A stretch of 64,000 bases of DNA from Pedobacter polysacchareus (GCF_019802255.1 NZ_JAHYSS010000006.1:1-64000); one strand, 5' to 3'. Shown: positions 35,149 to 43,978, counted from the first letter of the stretch. Numbers and translations are program-made. The notes: generated by a model from the sequence alone, not told the origin.

Positions 35149-35293
35149 AAACCAAAATTGACCAACCTATATTCTAGAAAGAAAAAAAGACCAAAAAAAT
35201 TCCTAAAATGTATATTTTTTGTATAATTTCATCACAAAAACCTCCTCGAATTAGATATATTTAAGTTTTTCCAGACACCTTAATCGTTTTTAT

Positions 35294-37273
35294 ATGCTTC
35301 CAGATCAATCCCTAGAATCGAATTATTCACATTATTTAGAAGGAGGAGGAGAAATGGGGCAGTTGATTCGTGATTATGACTGGTCGAAAACCGCTATTGG
35401 TGCTCCTGAACAATGGTCGCAAAGCTTATTAACCACCATTAGTTTGATCATCAGCTCCCATTTTCCAATGTTTTTATGGTGGGGAGAGGAGCTCGTGCAA
35501 TTTTACAATGATGCTTACCGGAAAAGTCTGGGCAATGATGGCAAACATCCCGCCGCCCTCGGACAATGTGGTGCAGATTGCTGGCCGGAAATCTGGCCTA
35601 CTGTTCAGCCGATGATTGATCAGGCACTTGCTGGTGGGGCTGCCACCTGGTGTGAAGATATATTGCTTCCAATTTTCAGAAATAACCAGATAGAGAACGT
35701 TTACTGGACTTTTAGCTTTAGCAAAGTGAAAGATGAACCAGGAAAAACCGGCGGTGTACTGGTCATCTGCTCAGAAACTACAGAAAAAGTCCATGCCGAT
35801 CAAAAGATGGAAAAGACACTGGCAGAACTGGCTGATAGTGAATCCAAAATCAGGTATATGCTGCAGGATGCTCCTGTTTCCATTGCGATGTTTACGGGCT
35901 ACGATTTCATTATTGAATCGGCAAATAAACAGGCCCTGAAAGAATGGGGTAAAGGTGAAGAAGTCATTGGCAAGCCGCTGGCATATGTTTCGCCGGAACT
36001 AAACGGGCAGCCATTTTTAAAATTATTGAAAGAGGTAATGGACACCGGGATACCTTATTATGGAAATGAAGTTCGTGGCTTATTGAAGCAGCAGCATAGA
36101 CTGGAAGAGTTTTATGCCAATTTCGTTTATCAGCCGATGAAGGATGAAAATGGTAAAACCAAAAGCATTTTAATGGTGGCCAATGTGATTACTGAGCAGG
36201 TGGTTGCAAGAAAGAAAGTGGAACAGGCGGAAGAAATGCTGCGTTTATCTATCGAATCTGCAAATGTAGGCACCTGGAGACTGGATATTGAAAGCAATAC
36301 TTTTATTGCCTCTCCGCGGATGAAAGAGTTGTTTGGTTACACCGCGGAGGAGGAGGTGACATTGGCTAATACACTCGATCAGGTGCATGAAGATTACCGT
36401 CAGCAGGTTGCTGATGCGATCGTTAAATCTATAGAAACCGGAAAAGATTTTAGTGTGGAGCACCCAATTATAGGTCGGAACCACCAAAATATCCGCTGGG
36501 TAAGGGCTTTGGGTCGAATTTATCCTATGGAAGCTGGCCATCCTGCCCACTTTTCGGGTATGATGTTAGATATTACGGAACAAAAGCAGGACGAGATCCG
36601 AAAAAACGACTTCATTGGAATGGTGAGTCATGAGTTGAAAACTCCGCTGACTTCTTTAAACGGATATCTTCAATTGATGATGCTCAAATTAAACGCCCCA
36701 AATGGTGACTTTATGGCTTCCTGTTTAAAAAAAGCGGATGTGCAGGTTAAAAAAATGAGCAGTATGATCAATGGTTTCCTGAATTTATCCAGGTTGGAAT
36801 CGGGAAAAATACATTTGAATATGGAGCATTTTGACCTTGGTCAATTGATCAGAGAAACAATTGAAGAGACCAATCCCACCTTACATCAGCACGTCATTTC
36901 CTTAAATCCCTGTGCTGGAATGACCGTACACGCCGATCGTGATAAAATCGGATCTGTGGTCTCCAATTTACTGAGTAATGCGGTAAAATATTCGCCGAAA
37001 GGAAAAAAAATCGAAGTGAATTGCCAGCTGACTGAATCAGCGGCTCAAATCAGTATTAAAGACGAAGGGATGGGAATTAAACCCCAATCTTTAGAAAAGT
37101 TATTTGAGCGTTTCTTTCGGGTAGAGACCAAACATACCGAAAATATTTCCGGCTTTGGCATTGGATTATACCTCTGTTCGGAGATATTGGAACACCACAA
37201 GGGTAAAATATGGGTGGAGAGTGAGGTTGGTGTGGGTTCTACTTTTCATTTCAGTCTCCCCCGAAGAACCTAA
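35294..37273 (+). CDS. Multi-PAS sensor histidine kinase
   Basis: This 659-residue protein has no membrane helix, so it senses cytoplasmic cues. The first domain, about residues 18-165, is the PAS-like type seen in Bacteroidota kinases (DYDWSKTAIGAPEQWSQSLL, MFLWWGEELVQFYNDAYR). PAS domains at about 180-305 and 310-430 follow. The dimerisation helix carries H446 in GMVSHELKTPLTSL, and the ATPase part has the N box NLLSNAVKYSPKGKK, the G1 box IKDEGMGIKP and G2 GFGIGLYLC. No cognate regulator gene is adjacent; it stands alone. Confidence 0.93.
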   Translation: MLPDQSLESNYSHYLEGGGEMGQLIRDYDWSKTAIGAPEQWSQSLLTTISLIISSHFPMFLWWGEELVQFYNDAYRKSLGNDGKHPAALGQCGADCWPEIWPTVQPMIDQALAGGAATWCEDILLPIFRNNQIENVYWTFSFSKVKDEPGKTGGVLVICSETTEKVHADQKMEKTLAELADSESKIRYMLQDAPVSIAMFTGYDFIIESANKQALKEWGKGEEVIGKPLAYVSPELNGQPFLKLLKEVMDTGIPYYGNEVRGLLKQQHRLEEFYANFVYQPMKDENGKTKSILMVANVITEQVVARKKVEQAEEMLRLSIESANVGTWRLDIESNTFIASPRMKELFGYTAEEEVTLANTLDQVHEDYRQQVADAIVKSIETGKDFSVEHPIIGRNHQNIRWVRALGRIYPMEAGHPAHFSGMMLDITEQKQDEIRKNDFIGMVSHELKTPLTSLNGYLQLMMLKLNAPNGDFMASCLKKADVQVKKMSSMINGFLNLSRLESGKIHLNMEHFDLGQLIRETIEETNPTLHQHVISLNPCAGMTVHADRDKIGSVVSNLLSNAVKYSPKGKKIEVNCQLTESAAQISIKDEGMGIKPQSLEKLFERFFRVETKHTENISGFGIGLYLCSEILEHHKGKIWVESEVGVGSTFHFSLPRRT

Positions 37274-37299
37274 CTCACGCTCCTACCCTTTAAAAAAAA

Positions 37300-37824
37300 C
37301 TATTTTGTTTTAAATTCTACACGACGGTTTAACGCTCTTCCTTCTTCAGTAGCATTTGAAGTTACCGGATTTGTTGCCCCATGGCCTTTGATTTTTAATT
37401 TAGTGCCACTGATACCTGCATTCACCAGGTAAGATTTTACTGCATTGGCACGGTCTACGGATAGTGACATGTTGTGTGCAGCAGATCCTTCAGTTGAGGA
37501 GTTACCATGGATGGTCAACACCACATCTGGTGATTTTTTCATTTGACTCACTACCTGATCCAGGATCTCAAAAGAAGCCGTTTTTAATACATCTGAATTG
37601 AATTCAAATTGTACATTACTGAAGTTAAAACTTGCTTTTTCTTCAGGAGCAGGTGCTTCTTTCTCTTCTACAGGCGCAGGAGCTGGTTTTTCTACAGGTG
37701 CAGGAGCTGGCTTTTCTACTGGAGGAGTTGGTTTAGCGACTATTTTCTTAGTCTTGCAGGCTTGCATCGAAAGGGTCAACAACCCAATCGCAACGATTAG
37801 TGTGCGTGTTCTTAAAATTTTCAT
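37300..37824 (-). CDS. OmpA family lipoprotein
   Basis: This 174-residue protein has a lipoprotein signal (LLTLSMQACKT, Cys near residue 23), a linker of repeated Pro-Ala-Pro-Val-Glu-Lys units at about residues 35-65 and a C-terminal OmpA/MotB peptidoglycan-binding domain at about 70-174. The binding signature reads LTIHGNSSTEGSAAHNMSLS with RANAVKSYLV and the closing EEGRALNRRVEF. It anchors the outer membrane to the cell wall. The linker is encoded by short tandem repeats at about 37655-37735, likely to vary in number. Confidence 0.92.
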   Translation of the reverse strand: MKILRTRTLIVAIGLLTLSMQACKTKKIVAKPTPPVEKPAPAPVEKPAPAPVEEKEAPAPEEKASFNFSNVQFEFNSDVLKTASFEILDQVVSQMKKSPDVVLTIHGNSSTEGSAAHNMSLSVDRANAVKSYLVNAGISGTKLKIKGHGATNPVTSNATEEGRALNRRVEFKTK

Positions 37825-38039
37825 TTGTGTTTTTATGTTTGTTAAAAATAAAAATTATTATCCAATGATTAAGAAATAAAACGAATTAGTTACGGTAATA
37901 GTGTTAGGCGCAACAATTAAAGAAATCAAATGGTCTTATTCTGCTCCTGAATCAGATTTTTTTATATAGGATTTCCCGATTGGAATCAGCAGCTGCTGGG
38001 GAAGCAACCTTGTAACCAAAGAATGTGAAGAACAAACAA

Positions 38040-38933
38040 CTACTTTTTCCCGCGTAAGATTCCGCTGGAAATACCAAAACGAAGATAGCTGTACTTATCC
38101 CTATAATATATATTATAGGGATCTTCTCCATAATATCCTGCAGCCATCATCAGGTAGGCATTGTTCATAAAAGGGAAACTGTAATGGAAAGAAAGCTCTG
38201 AATTGAGTCTTTTTTTGAGTGCAGTAAACTTATATTCCGTCATTGGATTCACTGCGTAATTGATTTCAGCATTTAGCCTCCATTGCTCTTTTTCAGGTTG
38301 ATAATTCCTTAAGGAGAACTTGTAGATGAACCTGCTGAAACCATAATCGTGCTTCAGCGCTTTTTCGTAGCTAAACCATTTATGCCATTCAAAACCGGTT
38401 TCATGATTTAAGGAGTAATATCCCTTCGCTTTTTGCTTATTGACATCTCTTCCGAAATGATAGGATAAGGTCAGGTAGTTGGTTGTAAAATTACCGTTAA
38501 TTGTATTGATACTGCCATCCGGATTTAAGGCCTCTCCGTCCTGTCCGTTAGAATGGTGGGTAAAATTTAAGGTGGCATATTTATAATCGGGGACAGACCT
38601 GTCCAGCCTCACAAACAAGGTTCCTCCAAGTCTGAAACTGGGTGTCCGTACTCCTGCTGATTTTTCATCTCTCACCCTGACGGTGAAATCGGGCACTACA
38701 GCAAAGGCAATAGGCAGTTCTTCTGTCGCGAGCAGCATGTAGGTGGTGGTTGCCCTTCCGTTGATCACATATTTAGTCGGTGCTCCTATTTCTCCTTTTG
38801 GCGAGATATAAGATAGTTCCGCATTCTCCTTGTAGAGCTGTATAAAATCGTTATTTATTTCCTGTCGATTTTGAGCCTTAGCAGATGCGATGCTAAAGCC
38901 ATATACCAGTAAGACGATACGTAGAATTTTCAT
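38040..38933 (-). CDS. OMPLA-like outer-membrane phospholipase A
   Basis: The 297-residue product has a signal peptide (LLVYGFSIASAKAQ) and alternating beta strands of a small barrel. The stretch LNFTHHSNGQDGE aligns with the active site of outer-membrane phospholipase A (PldA), with H126, S128 and a downstream N152 in TTNYLTLSY standing in place of the His-Ser-Asn triad of E. coli PldA. Other strands (WHKWFSYEKALKHDYGFSRF) fit a barrel wall. The family hydrolyses phospholipids that reach the outer leaflet. Length and HxSNG motif support it; the rest of the sequence is divergent. Confidence 0.62.
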   Translation of the reverse strand: MKILRIVLLVYGFSIASAKAQNRQEINNDFIQLYKENAELSYISPKGEIGAPTKYVINGRATTTYMLLATEELPIAFAVVPDFTVRVRDEKSAGVRTPSFRLGGTLFVRLDRSVPDYKYATLNFTHHSNGQDGEALNPDGSINTINGNFTTNYLTLSYHFGRDVNKQKAKGYYSLNHETGFEWHKWFSYEKALKHDYGFSRFIYKFSLRNYQPEKEQWRLNAEINYAVNPMTEYKFTALKKRLNSELSFHYSFPFMNNAYLMMAAGYYGEDPYNIYYRDKYSYLRFGISSGILRGKK

Positions 38934-39037
38934 TCGGAGCCTTTAGCATAGATACGCATCGAGCCTTCAAAAAGTTTCATTCCCTGAAAAAAATAAATAA
39001 GATCAGTACCTGAATATGAATCTGGTTTCAGCCCGAA

Positions 39038-39349
39038 TTAGTCTCGGTTAAAAGCATTGAGTGTAGCGGTTTTCCACCTCACATAGCCTAGTTTATCGCA
39101 TTGTCTTGCCACTTCAGCGATGGCTGATTCCGGTACATCGTTGACAATTTTCCAGCGAACCCCCTGCTTGCTATTATAACCGATATAGATCACGATGTCT
39201 TCAAATAAGGGTTCCATGAGCTCGAGATCTTTGAGGTGTAAATCCTGGAGTTCCCTGGCCAGCAACACCAACTGGTCATTCATTACTTTTACTAAAGGGT
39301 CTGCCGGTTTAATTTCCGGTTCTGCAATTGGAAGTACGGTTATGGTCAT
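39038..39349 (-). CDS. Small protein of unknown function
   Basis: From the ATG at 39349 the product is about 103 residues; a TTG 12 bases upstream would add four. I do not recognise a family. It has a conserved-looking soluble domain with a helix rich in Leu and acidic residues (LVLLARELQDLHLKDLELME), then VIYIGYNSKQGVRWKIVNDV and VARQCDKLGYVRWKTATLN. No signal peptide. A TATATTTG box on the minus strand at 39429-39436 is a possible promoter 80 bases upstream. Confidence 0.6.
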   Translation of the reverse strand: MTITVLPIAEPEIKPADPLVKVMNDQLVLLARELQDLHLKDLELMEPLFEDIVIYIGYNSKQGVRWKIVNDVPESAIAEVARQCDKLGYVRWKTATLNAFNRD

Positions 39350-39428
39350 ACGCTTGTTCAATCTAGGATCCTCTCTATTGTCTGCCAGTCATAAATTTTG
39401 CAGACAAATGAAATACTACAAATATTAG

Positions 39429-39436
39429 CAAATATA
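39429..39436 (-). promoter_or_regulatory. Possible -7 box for the 39038 gene
   Basis: The minus strand reads TATATTTG, matching TAnnTTTG, 80 bases before the start at 39349. No -33 element is clear. Confidence 0.3.
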
Positions 39437-39464
39437 AAAATTATTAAGCATTAAAAGAAGTGCT

Positions 39465-40082
39465 TTACTTATCTCCGCGCAAAAAGCCCATAGATAAGGC
39501 GGAGCCTGTACCTAAAACTGCTCCCGCAGCCACATCCGTAGGATAATGAACCCCAAGATATAAACGGGAAAAACCGACAGAACCTGCCCAAAGGTACGCT
39601 GGCGCGATCACGTACCATTTCTGATAACTATGTGACAGCGCTGTTGCCGTGGTAAAAGCGGTAGAAGTATGGCCTGATGGAAAAGAATAATGAGAAGGCT
39701 GATAAACGGCATTGATTTTCACAACCCCATTAAAGGGCCTGGGACGTTTTACAAGTTTTTTAATGAGCAGCGTTGCCAATACATTGACAGCAGAACTACT
39801 GGCTATGTAGGCTGCATTCTGACGCATTTCTTTATCATTTGAAATGACTCCTGCTGCCATCAGGCCTACTGGAACCCCCACATTAACGACATCATTATAT
39901 TTAGATAGGAACATAAAGAAGCCGGTTTTTTCTGGCGTTCTCCGCTCAGAAAGCCCAATCAGGATCCGATCGTCCAGTTGCTGCAGCTGATGCTGACCAA
40001 AAACCTGCGATGGAATGGCTAGACCTACAGTCAACTGAAATATTAAAATATATTTGAGAAATGTGCTTTTCCTGCCAATCAT
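39465..40082 (-). CDS. PAP2 family phosphatase, third copy
   Basis: This 205-residue protein carries the full PAP2 signature in its canonical form: K-x6-RP in KKLVKRPRP, PSGH in YSFPSGHTSTAF and SR-x5-H-x3-D in SRLYLGVHYPTD. It has a signal or first membrane helix (ILIFQLTVGLAIPSQVFGQ) and differs clearly from the tandem pair near 10 kb, so it is not part of that duplication. Lipid phosphate or undecaprenyl-pyrophosphate hydrolysis is the family role. It is divergent, 54 bases apart, from the DegT-like aminotransferase gene. Confidence 0.88.
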   Translation of the reverse strand: MIGRKSTFLKYILIFQLTVGLAIPSQVFGQHQLQQLDDRILIGLSERRTPEKTGFFMFLSKYNDVVNVGVPVGLMAAGVISNDKEMRQNAAYIASSSAVNVLATLLIKKLVKRPRPFNGVVKINAVYQPSHYSFPSGHTSTAFTTATALSHSYQKWYVIAPAYLWAGSVGFSRLYLGVHYPTDVAAGAVLGTGSALSMGFLRGDK

Positions 40083-40136
40083 GGTGTAAAGCTACAGTTT
40101 ATTTTTTTAAACTTATCTTCGGGACAAAATCAGCAC

Positions 40137-41348
40137 ATGATCCCGAGAGGCAAATTAGACCTTAGTTTTTCAGATACCTTTGCCGGAATTGGCTACTGCC
40201 TTGCTGGCTATTTTCGCAAAAACAAAACGGCAGCAGACTTTCCAAAAAAAGAAGACCATATGGTGACGCTCTCTGTGCGTACTGGTGTGGATCTTATCCT
40301 GACTGCCTTAAATTACCCTCCAGGCACAGAAATCCTGGTCAGCGACATTAATATTCCGGATATGTTCCAAATTATCCGGGCACATCAGCTGATTCCTATC
40401 CCTTTATCTGTTAAAAAAGACACGCTCAGCATTGATCCGGAAGCGCTTAAAGCAGCTATAAATCCGGCCAGCAAAATGTTATTACTGAGCCATCTTTTCG
40501 GGGCTGTGATGGATATGGAAGCCATTATACCGATTGCAAAAGCACATCAGATTTTGGTAATTGAAGATGCCGCACAAGCTTTCATGGGCAATATTGAAGG
40601 TCCGCAGTTTTCAGCAATGCCCCCTTATCCAGCATTTCCAGGGCACCCGGAAACCGACATACTGCTTTATAGTTTTGGCTTGATCAAAACAAATACTGCA
40701 CTTTCCGGTGCTGTTGTTCGCATAAAAGACCCCTCGCTTTATTTAAAAGCATGTTCGCTGAACGAAGGTTTAAGGAGACAAAAAACAAGCGTATACCTGA
40801 AAAAATTGCTGAAGGTTTTATTCATGCAGTTACTGACGACTCCTATCGGTTATACTTTATTTTACCATTTGATTACTAGGAGCGGAAGAGATTTCGATGA
40901 TGCGCTCGCTGGTTTTACCTCTGGATTTCCAGGCCAGGATGTCCTGAGAAAAATCAGATTCAGACCCTGTACGGCCAATCATCGGTTATTAAAAAGAAGA
41001 TGGATTAATTTCTCTCCCGATGGGATTAGTGAAAGGAGGAAGCTGGCTGCCGCTATTCTAAGCCGGTTGCCTGAGGCGATGAAGATTGGTACTTTAAATA
41101 AAAACCATAGTTATTGGGTATTGCCCATTTACAGTGCGCATCCGGATGAACTGATCAAACACCTCCGCAGCCATGGATTTGATGCAACTGCAAAAGCATC
41201 CAGCCTGATCAAATTGGAGTCGCAAACACCGGTCAATTATTTGTGTTCCACGCTTGATTTAGCACACATCATTTACCTTCCCATGGATATTCAAATGAAA
41301 AATTCAAAGCGGGAGGAAATTTCTTCACTCCTGCTAAACTTTCCTTAA
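40137..41348 (+). CDS. DegT/DnrJ/EryC1/StrS family PLP enzyme
   Basis: This 403-residue protein has the fold-type I aminotransferase layout of sugar aminotransferases. The PLP-contacting Asp is D144 in IEDAAQAFMGN and the likely Schiff-base lysine is K184 in YSFGLIKTNTALSGAVV. The N-terminal part has LSVRTGVDLILTALN and ILVSDINIPDMFQIIRAHQL, the latter typical of DegT proteins. Such enzymes transfer amino groups to keto-sugars for surface polysaccharides or natural products. No sugar pathway genes are adjacent, so the substrate is open. The 3' end overlaps the convergent DUF2490 gene by 4 bases. Confidence 0.78.
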   Translation: MIPRGKLDLSFSDTFAGIGYCLAGYFRKNKTAADFPKKEDHMVTLSVRTGVDLILTALNYPPGTEILVSDINIPDMFQIIRAHQLIPIPLSVKKDTLSIDPEALKAAINPASKMLLLSHLFGAVMDMEAIIPIAKAHQILVIEDAAQAFMGNIEGPQFSAMPPYPAFPGHPETDILLYSFGLIKTNTALSGAVVRIKDPSLYLKACSLNEGLRRQKTSVYLKKLLKVLFMQLLTTPIGYTLFYHLITRSGRDFDDALAGFTSGFPGQDVLRKIRFRPCTANHRLLKRRWINFSPDGISERRKLAAAILSRLPEAMKIGTLNKNHSYWVLPIYSAHPDELIKHLRSHGFDATAKASSLIKLESQTPVNYLCSTLDLAHIIYLPMDIQMKNSKREEISSLLLNFP

Positions 41349-42052
41349 AATCTGGTGTATAAAGCGAGCTGGATGGCATGATTAATTGTTTGCCCTTTAC
41401 GCATTTTCTGCGCCTGGTTCAGGTAGCCCGCCTCCAGGTCAAATTGTTTGCTAAAGCGGAATCCTCCTGCAAGGTAAGCCCTGTTTTGATCAAAAAAATG
41501 ACCATTTATATGGTTATTATGCTGCACATTGAACATCAGTTCATTTTGTAAGGCCGCAAATGCACCTCTTTCAAACTTCTGCTGGCCTTTTGCCAGAGGA
41601 AGTATCACGCGAGCAAAATACCTGATGCGCTGTGCAAATACATCTGTTCCATTCTGCTGTTCTATAAATCGTTGTTCTAACCTAAATCTATGGCTAAAGT
41701 TCAAGGTATTCAGCTTATGTCTATAGATATATTGCTGCCAGATGCGATGTTCTGTGAGCTGGATATCAGCAGTACTTTCCTGTGGAATGTAAGTCTGATT
41801 TAACAAATAACCCAGGGTCAGGTCACTCTTGTCATTTAGAAAATAGGTCAGACCAGGTCGGAACATAACGTTTCTCAAATGACTAAACTGATCACCGCTT
41901 CTCAGTTGAACATCCAGGTGGGTCCCCCATTTTTTTGATAATTTATTGCTGTTCATTAAGAACAGCCAACCAGTGCTTTGCACTGAAGTCTGGGCAATGG
42001 CCATGCTGCTGTAAAAGCACAGGAAGGCCAGCAAAAAATAGTAAATACGCAT
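41345..42052 (-). CDS. DUF2490 family outer-membrane protein
   Basis: This 235-residue exported protein has a signal peptide (FLLAFLCFYSSMAIAQ) and the DUF2490 pattern of alternating strands: WLFLMNSNKLSKKWGTHLDV, FRPGLTYFLNDKSDLTLGYL, TEHRIWQQYIY and FSHRFRLEQRFIEQ. It probably forms a small outer-membrane barrel, ending with ALYTRF. No activity is known for the family. It converges on the aminotransferase gene with a 4-base overlap of stop codons. Confidence 0.85.
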   Translation of the reverse strand: MRIYYFLLAFLCFYSSMAIAQTSVQSTGWLFLMNSNKLSKKWGTHLDVQLRSGDQFSHLRNVMFRPGLTYFLNDKSDLTLGYLLNQTYIPQESTADIQLTEHRIWQQYIYRHKLNTLNFSHRFRLEQRFIEQQNGTDVFAQRIRYFARVILPLAKGQQKFERGAFAALQNELMFNVQHNNHINGHFFDQNRAYLAGGFRFSKQFDLEAGYLNQAQKMRKGQTINHAIQLALYTRF

Positions 42053-42156
42053 TGTAGATAAGGTTTCAAATTAGTTTGCCCAAAATAAAACAATTATTTA
42101 AAGAAATGGGATAAAAACTGGGATGCGAGTTATATTGCCTATGTTCGTAAAAAAAC

Positions 42157-42420
42157 ATGGGTGTAAAAAAGCATTTATTAGAAGTGGAAGTGAAATTATC
42201 GGGTGGTAGAATTGTTAAAGGGCCGTTAACGACTTCAGACGAAAAGACTTATCATTTCAAAAGCCAGTCCGCGGGCTCAGGTTTTTATCTTTATCTGATT
42301 AAAGATGACAATGGCTGGTATGAATCTGGTGGAAATGAAGCGGAACATCCACAGGAAATCGTGGATCAGGTAGGTCTGCAGATTGACACTTACTTAAAAG
42401 AAAATCAAAAATCCTTATAA
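42157..42420 (+). CDS. Small protein of unknown function
   Basis: This 87-residue cytoplasmic protein has no family I recognise. It reads as a short mixed alpha/beta domain: KHLLEVEVKLSGGRIVKGPL, TTSDEKTYHFKSQSAGSGFY and LYLIKDDNGWYESGGNEAEH, with a C-terminal helix VDQVGLQIDTYLKENQ. The codon use is like its neighbours and a strong hairpin follows, so it is probably real. No signal peptide or membrane helix is seen. Confidence 0.65.
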   Translation: MGVKKHLLEVEVKLSGGRIVKGPLTTSDEKTYHFKSQSAGSGFYLYLIKDDNGWYESGGNEAEHPQEIVDQVGLQIDTYLKENQKSL

Positions 42421-42423
42421 AGC

Positions 42424-42454
42424 AAAGGGCCGTATTTCTAAGTACGGCCCTTTA
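42424..42454. terminator. Bidirectional terminator after the 42157 gene
   Basis: AAAGGGCCGTA at 42424-42434 pairs with TACGGCCCTTT at 42443-42453. It separates convergent genes ending at 42420 and 42474. Confidence 0.85.
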
Positions 42455-42473
42455 TTGTAATTTCAGCGATTGC

Positions 42474-43580
42474 TTAGTCCATTACCAACTGTCCTAATGC
42501 TGCTTTGGTAAAGCCTTTCAGTTCTCCCAAACGGTTATCTTTAATTTTCTTTACCCAGTTTGGATCTGCCAGCAATGGTCTGCCTACGGCCACTAAATCA
42601 AAATCTCCCCGATCCATACGGCGGATCAATTCATCTAAAGAACTTGGCTGAGCGCTTTCTCCTGCAAAAGCTTTCAAGAACTCTCCGTCCAATCCAACAG
42701 AACCTACGGTAATTGTTGCTTTTCCAGTGATTTTTTTAGCCCATCCTGCGAAGTTTAAATCTGAACCTTCAAATTCCGGCTCCCAGAATCTGCGCTGAGA
42801 ACAATGAAAAATATCCGCACCTGCATCAGCCATAGGAATTAACCACTCTTCCATTTCCTGAGGTGTTTTTGCTAATTGATAAGTATAATCAGCAGGTTTC
42901 CATTGAGATAAACGAAGAATTATGGTGAAATCTTCGCCTACTTGTCTGCGCACTTCTTTGATCACTTCAATGGCAAAACGGCTGCGTTCCGCTAAGGTTT
43001 TACCTCCGTAACTATCGGTACGCAGGTTCGTGCCTTCCCAGAAAAACTGGTCGATCAGGTAACCATGTGCACCATGAATCTCTACTGTATCAAATCCCAT
43101 TCTTTTTGCCTCTGCTGCTGCGGCACCATACGCAAGAATCGCGGCTTTGATATCGGCTTCGGTCATGGTATTCCCATTGTTAAAACCCGGTCTGTTTAAG
43201 CCAGAAGGGCCTTCAAATGGTATTGAAGGCAGCCAGCCTGAGGCGTGGTTGTCCATAATTCCCATGTGCCAGATCTGAGGACCCATTGCGCCGCCATTGG
43301 CATGCACTTCATTGATCACATTTTGCCATCCGGCCAATGCTTCGGTTCCATAAAAATGAGGAACATTTCCATCATTTGAAGAGGCTGGGCGATCGATTAC
43401 GGTTCCTTCAGAAAGGATTAAGCCAACTTCTCCAACTGCTCTTTTACTATAATAAGCAGCTACATCTGCTCCTGGAATGCCATTTGGCGAGAAAGATCTC
43501 GTCATTGGCGCCATCACTATTCTGTTTTTTATATTTAAAGATTTCAGACTAAATGGCCTGAACAAGCTATCTGTATTCAT
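42474..43580 (-). CDS. Old Yellow Enzyme family NADH:flavin oxidoreductase
   Basis: This 368-residue FMN enzyme reduces activated alkenes with NAD(P)H. Family blocks are RIVMAPMTRSFSPNGIPG, LSEGTVIDRPASS, QIWHMGI, EIHGAHGYLIDQFFWEGTN with LRTDSYGG, and VGRPLLADPNWV. The His near GAHGYL region and the FMN-contacting DLVAVGRPL are intact. It lies 11 bases after a small ArsR-type regulator gene on the same strand, so the pair is likely one operon controlled by that regulator, perhaps responding to electrophiles or quinones. Confidence 0.93.
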   Translation of the reverse strand: MNTDSLFRPFSLKSLNIKNRIVMAPMTRSFSPNGIPGADVAAYYSKRAVGEVGLILSEGTVIDRPASSNDGNVPHFYGTEALAGWQNVINEVHANGGAMGPQIWHMGIMDNHASGWLPSIPFEGPSGLNRPGFNNGNTMTEADIKAAILAYGAAAAEAKRMGFDTVEIHGAHGYLIDQFFWEGTNLRTDSYGGKTLAERSRFAIEVIKEVRRQVGEDFTIILRLSQWKPADYTYQLAKTPQEMEEWLIPMADAGADIFHCSQRRFWEPEFEGSDLNFAGWAKKITGKATITVGSVGLDGEFLKAFAGESAQPSSLDELIRRMDRGDFDLVAVGRPLLADPNWVKKIKDNRLGELKGFTKAALGQLVMD

Positions 43581-43591
43581 AATTATATGAT

Positions 43592-43891
43592 TTATATATC
43601 GGATTCAATAATTTTACTCAGTTCAATAAATGTTTCTTCATTTCTTTTATAATATGTCCACTGCCCTACTCTTGTAGAAGAAACCAGGCCGGCACGCTGA
43701 AGAATAGATAAATACTCTGAAACAGTAGATTGTGTCAATCCTGACTTCCTTTGAATTTCTCCCACACAGACCCCTACTTCAAATCCGGCGTGAATTTGCT
43801 CTGGAAAACTCGCAGCAGGATCTTTTAACCATTGTAAAATTTCCAGTCGGGTCTTGTTAGACAGGGCTTTAAATATTTCTAACTGTTTCAT
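43592..43891 (-). CDS. ArsR family winged-helix regulator
   Basis: This 99-residue repressor-type protein has the ArsR fold: KALSNKTRLEILQWLKDPAA, then CVGEIQRKSGLTQSTVSEYL as the recognition helix and AGLVSSTRVGQWTYYKRNEE as the wing. There is one Cys (VGVCVGE) that could sense thiol-reactive compounds, but no clear metal-binding Cys pair. It precedes the Old Yellow Enzyme gene by 11 bases. Two copies of a matching operator lie upstream, one covering its likely promoter, so it probably controls itself and the enzyme. Confidence 0.9.
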   Translation of the reverse strand: MKQLEIFKALSNKTRLEILQWLKDPAASFPEQIHAGFEVGVCVGEIQRKSGLTQSTVSEYLSILQRAGLVSSTRVGQWTYYKRNEETFIELSKIIESDI

Positions 43892-43895
43892 GGTA

Positions 43896-43903
43896 CAAAT
43901 ATA
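43896..43903 (-). promoter_or_regulatory. -7 box of the arsR-OYE operon
   Basis: The minus strand reads TATATTTG, matching TAnnTTTG. It touches the first operator and ends only 5 bases before the arsR start codon, so the transcript could be leaderless or nearly so. Confidence 0.5.
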
Positions 43904-43923
43904 TATCGACTTTTTCCGATATA
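43902..43923. promoter_or_regulatory. ArsR operator copy 1
   Basis: TATATCG at 43902-43908 and CGATATA at 43917-43923 form a perfect 7-base inverted repeat around an 8-base T-rich spacer. It overlaps the likely -7 box of the arsR gene, the usual place for ArsR repression. Confidence 0.7.
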
Positions 43924-43958
43924 CCTATTAAAGAAAAAGAGATGACATTACTCTGATG

Positions 43959-43978
43959 ATATCGATTTTTCCCGATAC
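43959..43978. promoter_or_regulatory. ArsR operator copy 2
   Basis: ATATCG, an 8-base T-rich spacer and CGATAC repeat the arrangement and orientation of copy 1, with starts 56 bases apart. The spacer (ATTTTTCC against ACTTTTTC) is also similar, which argues against chance. Confidence 0.65.

Noticed and set aside
37655..37735. Glycine- and serine-rich plus-strand frame opposite the OmpA linker
   Set aside because: It is the antisense of the Pro-Ala-Val-Glu-Lys repeats in the OmpA lipoprotein gene.
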